From Chionoecetes opilio (taxonomy: Eukaryota; Arthropoda; Malacostraca; Decapoda; Majidae), in NCBI GenBank assembly GCA_016584305.1, contig JACEEZ010001826.1, positions 27,501-91,500 of the forward strand: a stretch of 64,000 nt of DNA, given 5' to 3'. Position 1 is the stretch's first letter. Every line of letters starts with the position of its first letter. The notes below the pieces were generated by a model. It searched no databases. It was given only the letters and a program-made list of their open reading frames with translations, and had not been told where the DNA came from. The translations under genes and the position numbers were made by a program. Of this stretch, positions 10,275 to 21,399 are shown piece after piece.

Positions 10275-10706
10275 CTATCGTCTTAAAGTGTCCATATTTC
10301 CTAGCTCTATATATGCTAAGAACTTTTTTTATTTTATTTTTTTTTTTTTTTATTTTTTTTTTAGGGGTCGAAATTTCCTAGCTCTACATACGCCTATACC
10401 TCTTTTTTTTTTTTTTTTTTTTTTTTAGGGGTCGAAATTTCCTAGCTCTATATACGCCTAATTTTTTTTTTTTTTTTTTTTTTTTTAGGGGTCGAAATTT
10501 CCTAGCTCTATATACGCCTAATTTTTTTTTTTTTTTTTTTTTTTTAAGGGGTCGATATTTCCTAGCTCTATATATGCCTAGCACTTTTTTTTTTTTTTTT
10601 TTTTTTTTTAGGGGTCGAAATTTCCTAGCTCTCTATATACGCTTAGAACTTTTTTTTTTTTTTTTTTTTTTTAGGGGTCGAAATTTCCTAGCTCTATATT
10701 AGCTCT
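10275..10706. repeat. Poly-T / AGGGGTCGAAATTTCCTAGC minisatellite, second locus
   Basis: Seven or so units of about 58 bases, the same unit as inside the Tigger-like MITE at 8915-9464, but with no inverted termini visible here. Confidence 0.85.
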
Positions 10707-10733
10707 ATATTTCCATGAGCATGCAGTGTTTGG

Positions 10734-10930
10734 GGAGGCAGTAGCGGAGTGGTTAGCGTCTCCGACAGGCGTTCTCGGTGACCCGAGTTCGATCCCCGAA
10801 GAAAACCAAAACCTTTCAGCACCGTCGAGTGGCCTAAGAACACCCACATGCCCTGCCTATCAACTCTACCTTCGACTGCAAGTGCATCGGAGGACACAGG
10901 GGGGCGGCATGAGCCTCTAATCACAGGCGT
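10734..10930 (+). mobile_element. tRNA-derived SINE
   Basis: A box A-like TAGCGGAGTGGTTAGCG (10742-10758) and a box B-like GAGTTCGATCC (10785-10795) have normal tRNA spacing. The head is followed by about 130 bases of unrelated body, so this is a SINE and not a tRNA gene; no anticodon stem could be confirmed. Confidence 0.72.
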
Positions 10931-10969
10931 CACTATAAGAATCCCGCCTGCGCCACCACGGGCGAGGGC

Positions 10970-11350
10970 CAACCATCACAGCCCTCAAGTGAGCCTCCAG
11001 AGCCTGCCATCACACCCCTCAAGTGAACCTCCAGAGCCTACCATCACAGCCTTCAAGTGAACCTTCAGGGCCTACCACCACAGCCCTCAAGTGAACCTCC
11101 AGAGCCTACCATCACAGCCCTCAAGTGAACCTTCAGGACCAACCACCACAGCCCTCAAGTGAACCTCCAGAGCCTACCACCACAGCCCTCAAGTGAACCT
11201 CCAGAGCCTACCACCACAGCCCTCAAGTGACCCTCCAGAGCCTACCATCCAGCCCTTCAATGAACCTCACAGGCCTACCACCACAGCCCTCAAGTGAACC
11301 TCAGAGCCTACCACCACAGCCCTCAAGTGACCTCAGAGCCTAACCATCCG
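10970..11350. repeat. 34-bp minisatellite, unit around CCCTCAAGTGAACCTCCAG
   Basis: About eleven units, with AGAGCCTACCACCACAG as the second half. It directly follows the SINE. Confidence 0.9.
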
Positions 11351-11590
11351 GCCCTGGGTCAATGCCTCGGCGATGAGCTACACACCAAACAAGGTATCAG
11401 AGTACAGTCCTTCTACCCTCTAATCAGACCACCTATCCACGTAAAGTATCCTAATGTGAGTAACGGCAGGTCATATGCTGGTACACCAGCACTGCCCTAA
11501 GGCTCCTCGAGGGTAGCATCCTGTATCCTGGGGTCACTGCCTCTTGGGCGTATCAGTCCCATAAATGGTGGAGTGTTCATAGTCTTGCAC
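11351..11590. other. Spacer, nothing recognised
   Basis: Unique-looking sequence without a supported gene. Confidence 0.4.
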
Positions 11591-11770
11591 CGCCCTTCCT
11601 GTGTTCAGTCTGCCCTGTCTCCTGTGTGGGTGTCAGTGCTGCCTTCTCCTGTAGTGTGTCAGTACTGCCACTGTCTCCTGTGGGTGTCAGTGCTGAACCG
11701 TCTACCATAGTTATACATGCATCACTTCTCCTGTGGGTGTCAGCTGCCTCTCCTGTGGCTCACACCCTTA
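11591..11770. repeat. Degenerate repeats of TCCTGTGGGTGTCAGTGCTG
   Basis: Five or six imperfect units of 25-35 bases with substitutions and gaps. Confidence 0.6.
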
Positions 11771-11834
11771 CTACCTACTGGGGTGTAGTACTAACTACTA
11801 CACTATGTACTACCATATATCATATATCCTGATT

Positions 11835-11903
11835 ACTGCACTCACCTCTACCTACTCACTACTACTACTACTGCTACTACTAACTACTACTACTACTCTA
11901 CTG

Positions 11904-11951
<48 letters not shown>

Positions 11952-13083
11952 GCTACATACTACTACTACTACTCACTACTACACTACACTCTACTATCTA
12001 CTACACTACACACTACTACCTACTACTACTATCATACTACTACTACTACTGCTACTACTACTACTATTTACTATCATACTACCACTACAACTACCACTAC
12101 CACTACTACTATCAATACTACCACTACACCACTACCACTACTACTACTATCAATACTACCACACCACACTACCACTACACTATATCAATACTACCACTAC
12201 CACTAACTACTACTATCATACTACCACCACACTACCACTACACTACTATCAATACTACCACTACCACCACTACCACACTACCACCACTACTATCAATACT
12301 ACCACTACCACCACTACCACTACTACTACTATCAATACTACCACTACCACCACTACCACTACTACTACTATCAATACTACCACCACACCACTACCACTAC
12401 TACTACTATCAATACTACCACACCACCACCACTACCTACTATCATACTACCACCACACCACCACTACCACTACTATCAATACTACCACCACCACCACTAC
12501 CACCACTACCACTACTACTACTATCAATACTACCACCACCACCACTACCACTACTACTACTATCAATACTACCACCACCACCACCACCACTACCTACTAC
12601 TATCAATACTACCACCACCACCACCACCACTACTACTACTATCAATACTACCACACCACCACTACCACTACTACTACTATCAATACTACCACTACCACCA
12701 CTACCACTACTACTACTATCAATACTACCACCACCACCACTACCACTACCACTACTATCAATACTACCACTACCACCACTACCACTACTACTACTATCAA
12801 TACTACCACCACCACCACACCACACCACTACTAAATACTACCACCACCAACACCACTACCACTACTACTATCAATACTACCACCACCACCACTACCACTA
12901 CTACTACTATCAATACTACCACTACCACCACTACCACTACTATCAATACTACCACTACCACCACTACCACTACCACTACTATCAATACTACCACCACCAC
13001 CACTACTACTACTATCAATACTACCACCACTACCACTACTACTACTATCAATACTACCACCACCACCACTACCACTACTACTA
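11835..13083. repeat. CTA/CAC satellite, part 1
   Basis: Begins as (CTA)n and becomes a unit of about 36 bases, CTACTATCAATACTACCACC plus CACTACC words. The fixed word TATCAATACTACCAC marks each unit. It lies in the intron between the exons at 15629 and 7791. All frames across it are artefacts. Confidence 0.93.
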
Positions 13084-13546
13084 CAGGTTGAAGTTCCCAA
13101 ACTCGGCAACCTCGGGACCAGCGCCGAGCCGAGTAATGGAATTTTCCGACTTTTAGAACGTAGATATATTAAGGGGAAAAAAAGCCATCCAACTTCTTCA
13201 TAAGGTCAATTTTCTCAGAAATAGTTAACACATTGTTCTTCCTTTTCTTTTCACTTGCACCAGTAGGTGTTCCTGGACGTTTGGGAGCCATAATACCAAT
13301 AACAGACCTGTAGAAGTACACAAAATAACAGTGTACACAACTCTACAGTCACAACACCACTGAACAATAACAACAAACAAATCGGCGGGAGAAACCCAGC
13401 GGCCTAGTGTGGTGGCACCCAGCGGCCGACCCGGCAACTGCGCGCCGGGTTTTGGGTGTTCTGCCGGGTTTTGGAAAATCCGGAACCATAGCCGAGTTTT
13501 GGGTGTTGCCGAGTCTTGGGATGCCGAGTTTGGGAACTTCAACCTG
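13084..13546 (-). mobile_element. pogo/Tigger-type element, copy 3, inside the CTA satellite
   Basis: Full inverted termini; flanked by TA on both sides, and beyond that by CTA repeats, so it inserted into the array. On the minus strand it keeps MAPKRPGTPTGASEKKRK and then VLTISEKIDLMKKLDG, the start of a CENP-B-type helix-turn-helix as in pogo/Tigger transposases. Confidence 0.9.
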
Positions 13547-15612
<2,066 letters not shown>

Positions 15613-15628
15613 TGCTGCACGTCCTTAC

Positions 15629-15799
15629 TTTAGTGGGCGGGAACTTAGTGATGAAGAAGCTAGCGGCGAAGCAGAAAGCCTTGCTGATGAATGGCACACA
15701 CAGTGACTGGTGGACCATGGCTGCTATCCTGTAGTTGGGGCCATAGAAGGGGTCACTGATGGCCGGGCACAGCATGTTGTTAAGGTTGACCTGGGCCAG
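15629..15799 (-). CDS. TMEM164: TMEM164-like exon, C-terminal membrane region (copy 1)
   Basis: Acceptor CCCCACAG at 15800 and donor GTAAGG at 15628 bound exactly 57 codons, phase 0 at both ends. The peptide contains [18 protein letters not shown], the most conserved block of TMEM164 proteins, followed by YRI, a His-Gln pair and a hydrophobic helix, and ends FPPTK. TMEM164 is a multi-pass endoplasmic reticulum protein; the human protein has been described as a cysteine-dependent acyltransferase that builds polyunsaturated ether phospholipids. The downstream intron starts only about 20 bases before a 3.8-kb CTA/CAC satellite. A degraded second copy lies at 25944-26112. Confidence 0.9.
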
Positions 15800-15804
15800 C
15801 TGTG

Positions 15805-16012
15805 GGGAACATAAGAACATAAGAACATAAGGAAGCTACAAGAGGCCGTGACAAGCTGTGGCAAACATAAGAACATAAGAAGATAAGAACATAAGACATG
15901 AGAACATAAGAACATAGGAACATAAGGAAGCTACAAGAGGCCGTGAGACCTACACGAGGTAGTTCCTGTCACCTAACACTACCTACATCCACCTTTCATC
16001 CCCATCCATAAC
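15805..16012. mobile_element. SINE-like repeat, copy 1, cut by the 21-bp satellite
   Basis: Several ACATAAGAACATAAG words, then AAGGAAGCTACAAGAGGCC and the body to CATCCCCATCCATAACAC, where the satellite starts. The fuller copy at 51759-52105 shows what is missing. Confidence 0.7.
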
Positions 16013-18712
16013 ACACAGCCTAGATAAACACACCACCAGCCTAGATAAACACACACACAGCCTAGATAAACACACAAACAGCCTAGATAAACACACACAC
16101 AGCCTAGATAAACACACCACCAGCCTAGATAAACACACCACCAGCCTAGATAAACACACCACCAGCCTAGATAAACACACACACAGCCTAGATAAACACA
16201 CACACAGCCTAGATAACACACACACAGCCTAGATAAACAGACCACCAGCCTAGATAAACACACACAGCCTAGATAAACACACACACAAGCCTAGATAAAC
16301 ACCCACCAGCATAGATAAACACACCACCAGCCTAGATAAACACACCACAGCCTAGATAAACACACCACCAGCCTAGATAAACACACCACCAGCCTAGATA
16401 AACACACACACAGCCTAGATAAACACACACACAGCCTAGATAAACACACCACCAGCCTAGATAAACACACCACCAGCCTAGATAAACACACCACCAGCCT
16501 AGATAAACACACAGCCTAGATAAACACACACACAGCCTAGATAAACACACCACCAGCCTAGATAAACACACACACAGCCTAGATAAACACACACACAGCC
16601 TAGATAAACACACCACCAGCCTAGATAAACACACCACCAGCCTAGATAAACACACACACAGCCTAGATAAACACACACACAGCCTAGATAAACACACCAC
16701 CAGCCTAGATAAACACACACACAGCCTAGATAAACACACAGCCTAGATAAACACACAGCCTAGATAAACACACAGCCTAGATAAACACACCACCAGCCTA
16801 GATAAACACACAGCCTAGATAAACACACCACCAGCCTAGATAAACACACAGCCTAGATAAACACACCACCAGCCTAGATAAACACACAGCCTAGAATAAC
16901 ACACAGCCTAGATAAACACACCACCAGCCTAGATAAACACACCACCAGCCTAGATAAACACACCACCAGCCTAGATAAACACACACACAGCCTAGATAAA
17001 CACACCACCAGCCTAGATAAACACACCACCAGCCTAGATAAACACACCACCAGCCTAGATAAACACACAAACAGCCTAGATAAACACACAAACAGCCTAG
17101 ATAAACACACACACAGCCTAGATAAACACACCACCAGCCTAGATAAACACACAAACAGCCTAGATAAACACACAAACAGCCTAGATAAACACACAAACAG
17201 CCTAGATAAACACACCACCAGCCTAGATAAACACACACAGAGCCTAGATAAACACACCACCAGCCTAGAAAAAACACACAGCCTAGATAAACACACCACC
17301 AGCCTAGATAAACACACAGCCTAGATAAACACACAGCCTAGATAAACACACCACCAGCCTAGATAAACACACCACCAGCCTAGATAAACACACCACCAGC
17401 CTAGATAAACACACACACAGCCTAGATAAACACACCACCAGCCTAGATAAACACACCACCAGCCTAGATAAACACACCACCAGCCTAGATAAACACACAA
17501 ACAGCCTAGATAAACACACAAACAGCCTAGATAAACACACAAACAGCCTAGATAAACACACCACCAGCCTAGATAAACACACAAACAGCCTAGATAAACA
17601 CACAAACAGCCTAGATAAACACACAAACAGCCTAGATAAACACACCACCAGCCTAGATAAACACACACAGAGCCTAGATAAACACACCACCAGCCTAGAT
17701 AAACACACCACCAGCCTAGATAAACACACCACCAGCCTAGATAAACAAACAGCCTAGATAAACACACCACCAGCCTAGATAAACACACACCACCAGCCTA
17801 GATAAACACACAGCCTAGATAAAACACACCACCAGCCTAGATAAACACACAGCCTAGATAAACACACCACCAGCCTAGATAAACACACCACCAGCCTAGA
17901 TAAACACACACACAGCCTAGATAAACACACCACCAGCCTAGATAAACACACCACCAGCCTAGATAAACACACAACCAGCCTAGATAAACACACACACAGC
18001 CTAGATAAACACACACACAGCCTAGATAAACACACACACAGCCTAGATAAACACACACACAGCCTAGATAAACACACACACAGCCTAGATAAACACACCA
18101 CCAGCCTAGATAAACACACACACAGCCTAGATAAACACACACACAGCCTAGATAAACACACACACAGCCTAGATAAACACACACACAGCCTAGATAAACA
18201 CACACACAGCCTAGATAAACACACACAAACAGCCTAGATAAACACACACACAGCCTAGATAAACACACACAGCCTAGATAAACCCCACCAGCCTAGATAA
18301 ACACACCACCAGCCTAGATAAACACACACACAGCCTAGATTAACACACCACCAGCCTAGATAAACACACCACCAGCCTAGATAAACACACACACAGCCTA
18401 GATAAACACACACACAGCCTAGATAAACACACAAACAGCCTAGATAAACACACAAACAGCCTAGATAAACACACCAACAGCCTAGATAAACACACACAGC
18501 CTAGATAAACACACCAACAGCCTAGATAAAACACACACACAGCCTAGATAAACACACACACAGCCTAGATAAACACACAAACAGCCTAGATAAACACACA
18601 CACAGCCTAGATAAACACACAAACAGCCTAGATAAACACACACACAGCCTAGATAAACACACAAACAGCCTAGATAAACACACACACAGCCTAGATAAAC
18701 ACACACACACCC
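16013..18712. repeat. 21-bp satellite, unit AGCCTAGATAAACACACNNNC
   Basis: Well over 100 units of 17-23 bases in three main variants (CACACACAC, CACCACC and CACAAAC after the core AGCCTAGATAAA). It fills the intron after the exon at 18749-18849. A block of about 425 bases is duplicated (about 16905-17330 and 17330-17755). Open frames such as CLSRLVV repeats are artefacts. Confidence 0.97.
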
Positions 18713-18748
18713 ACACACACCCACACACCCGCACACACACGCCCTCAC

Positions 18749-18849
18749 CATGCCAATCAGCTGTAGGGGCAGGAAGTGATAGATGAGCAGGATTCCCAGG
18801 GACATCACCGTCCAACTCATGTCCCACTGATCCTCCACTGTGTACACTC
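18749..18849 (-). CDS. TMEM164: TMEM164-like exon (copy 1), transmembrane helix
   Basis: Acceptor TGTCCCCAG and donor GTGAGG define 101 bases. The first two bases complete a Gly codon left by the exon at 24400-24322, then 33 codons read VYTVEDQWDMSWTVMS followed by a hydrophobic helix GILLIYHFLPLQLIGM. This matches the TMEM164 segment just before the NLNNMLCP block, and it ends in phase 0, as the next exon requires. The intron starts with GTGAGGGCGTGTGTG and runs directly into a GT-rich tract and the 21-bp satellite at 16015-18710. Confidence 0.88.
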
Positions 18850-18883
18850 CTGGGGACATACACACACTGCCTCACTGGTACGT

Positions 18884-18924
18884 GTAGGGGGGGGGGGGGG
18901 GTTGCAGGGGGGGGGGGGGGGGAG
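18884..18924. repeat. Poly-G tracts
   Basis: Two G-runs of about 14 bases separated by TTGCA, 35 bases from the acceptor of the exon at 18749-18849. Confidence 0.85.
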
Positions 18925-18984
18925 TGTCCAGTGAAGAGGTGGCAGGATGTGGATTAAAGGGGCTCAGTACAGTGCTGAGAGTAA
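18925..18984 (+). pseudogene. LINE C-terminal coding fragment left of the Harbinger insertion (copy 1)
   Basis: It encodes EEVAGCGLKGLSTVLRV on the plus strand, the part that precedes RRWRWFGHVKRRE of the same LINE after the insertion at 18985-21396. The WFGHV...PGRPRKTW arrangement is typical of the end of RTE/CR1-like reverse transcriptase proteins. Confidence 0.65.
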
Positions 18985-19234
18985 GGCCTGGTTCACACTG
19001 GGCAAATGTTGGTCCCCGGGGAGTAAATATCAACCTGTGTTTGACGGAAAAACCTACGCCGTTCAAGAGGGCTTTCTCTGCTGAGTTGCCGAGAATTTTC
19101 GCGCGCCAAATTCAAGCAAACGCAGAAGCCAGCACCACCCTCTTTCCCGCTCACCCCAAGGACACCAGGGTCCCGCATAGAACGAGTCCCTTATGGAACG
19201 TACGACTGAAAATAGTATTCCAAAATTTTCATTA

Positions 19235-19270
19235 CAGCTAAGTATTAATTATCCGACCTTGGGGGGTCAG
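19235..19270. mobile_element. Remnant of a Tigger-like MITE, cut by a deletion
   Basis: CAGCTAAGTATTAATTATCC is the terminus of the 322-bp element that is complete at 44003-44324. It stops at GGGGGG and joins directly to pogo-type sequence. Confidence 0.7.
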
Positions 19271-19273
19271 GGA

Positions 19274-19765
19274 AACTCGGCATCCCAAGACTCGGCAACA
19301 CCCAAAACTCGGCTATGGTTTCCGATTTTCCAAAACCCGGCAGAACACCCAAAACCCGGCGCGTAGTTGCCGGGTCGGCCGCTGGGTGCCACCACACTAG
19401 GCCGCTGGGTGCCACCACACTAGGCCGCTGGGTGCCACCACACTAGGCCGCTTGGTTTCTCGCGCCGATTTGTTTGTTGTTATTGTTCAGTGGTGTTGTG
19501 ACTGTAGAGTTGTGTACACTGTTATTTTGTGTACTTCTACAGGTCTGTTATGGGTATTATGGCTCCCAAACGTCCAGGAACACCTACTGGTGCAAGGGAA
19601 AAGAAAAGGAAGAACAATGTGTTAACTATTTCTGAGAAAATTGACCTTTTGAAGAAGTTGGATGGCTTTTTTTCCCCTTAATATATCTACGTTCTAAAAT
19701 TCGGAAAATTCCATTACTCGGCTCGGCGCTGGTCCCGAGGTTGCCGAGTTTGGGAACTTCAACCT

Positions 19766-19766
<1 letters not shown>
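19274..19766 (+). mobile_element. pogo/Tigger-type element, copy 4, lacking its left terminus
   Basis: It starts inside the left inverted repeat (AAACTCGGCATCCC) and has a complete right terminus ending at 19766. The equivalent copy at 45903-46388 is complete. A 43-codon frame at 19550-19681 keeps the start of a CENP-B-like transposase with one change (RE for SE). Confidence 0.88.
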
Positions 19767-19810
<44 letters not shown>

Positions 19811-19815
19811 ACAGC

Positions 19816-19873
<58 letters not shown>

Positions 19874-19878
19874 ACAGC

Positions 19879-19927
<49 letters not shown>

Positions 19928-19929
19928 AC

Positions 19930-20005
<76 letters not shown>

Positions 20006-20058
20006 ACAGCAGTAGTAGTAGTAGTAGTAACAGCAGTAGTAGTAGTAGTAGTAACAGC

Positions 20059-20095
<37 letters not shown>

Positions 20096-20097
20096 AC

Positions 20098-20149
<52 letters not shown>

Positions 20150-20154
20150 ACAGC

Positions 20155-20206
<52 letters not shown>

Positions 20207-20211
20207 ACAGC

Positions 20212-20290
<79 letters not shown>

Positions 20291-20304
20291 ACAGCAGTAG
20301 TAGT

Positions 20305-20378
<74 letters not shown>

Positions 20379-20383
20379 ACAGC

Positions 20384-20423
<40 letters not shown>

Positions 20424-20444
20424 AGTAGTAGTAGTAGTAACAGC

Positions 20445-20505
<61 letters not shown>

Positions 20506-20534
20506 ACAGCAGTAGTAGTAGTAGTAGTAACAGC

Positions 20535-20574
<40 letters not shown>

Positions 20575-20579
20575 ACAGC

Positions 20580-20661
<82 letters not shown>

Positions 20662-20666
20662 ACAGC

Positions 20667-20727
<61 letters not shown>

Positions 20728-20736
20728 ACAGCAGTA

Positions 20737-20795
<59 letters not shown>

Positions 20796-20800
20796 ACAGC

Positions 20801-20840
<40 letters not shown>

Positions 20841-20842
20841 AC

Positions 20843-20915
<73 letters not shown>

Positions 20916-20967
20916 ACAGCAGTAGTAGTAGTAGTAGTAACAGCAGTAGTAGTAGCAGTAGTAAATA
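19767..20967. repeat. (TAG)n microsatellite with TAACAGCAG interruptions
   Basis: About 1.2 kb; starts at the TA flank of the pogo-type element. AACAGCAG interrupts at irregular intervals about twenty times. The matching array at 46389-46545 is only about 155 bases and ends in the same GTAACAGCAGTAGTAGCAG words. Confidence 0.97.
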
Positions 20968-21399
20968 ATTCGATAATAATAGATAAATAATAGATAATTC
21001 GGTATTAACTAATTCGGTAAAAACTAACAAATTTAACTGACATCATCGTGTAATCTTTTCATCCTTACTTTGAATCCCAATTTCCCACGGCAAGGGCGAT
21101 ACATAGAATACCGAAAATTTTCCGCTTTAGCTACAGCCAGACGGTGGTTAGGTGAAATCAGATTATGTTAGGTTAGACGTGGGATTTTATTTAGTTGTTG
21201 ATATCAAGGAAAAAATGACGATTCATGGTTGAATGTACACTGTAAACACTGTTGATGGCGGACATGCGGGAACAATAAACCACCCTTTGTTGCCCGGAAC
21301 GAATTGCGTGTGTGAATGTAATCTCAGTATTTAGCCACTAAAGGCCGACTTCCCGGTGCTAAAAGATGCTGACATTTGCCCAGTGTGAACCAGTCTTAA

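Larger units (their letters stand above)
18985..21396. mobile_element. Harbinger-like DNA element, copy 1
   Basis: Termini GGCCTGGTTCACACTGGGC and GCCCAGTGTGAACCAGTCT form inverted repeats of about 28 bases. The flanks are TAA on both sides (18982-18984 and 21397-21399), the target typical of PIF/Harbinger. It interrupts a LINE fragment in frame-compatible fashion. Interior: about 250 bases of its own, a truncated pogo-type element, a (TAG)n array, and 430 bases of its own. No transposase frame. Confidence 0.78.

Noticed and set aside
10742..10800. Possible functional tRNA gene
   Set aside because: Pol III boxes are present but the sequence continues as a SINE body and a proper acceptor stem could not be paired.
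16013..18712. Regularly spaced 21-bp repeats considered as a CRISPR array
   Set aside because: There are no unique spacers; the whole unit repeats, and the setting is an intron of an animal gene.
19741..21030. Poly-Ser (189 residues) and poly-Leu/Tyr/Thr (423 residues) frames
   Set aside because: Pure TAG microsatellite with AACAGCAG interruptions.
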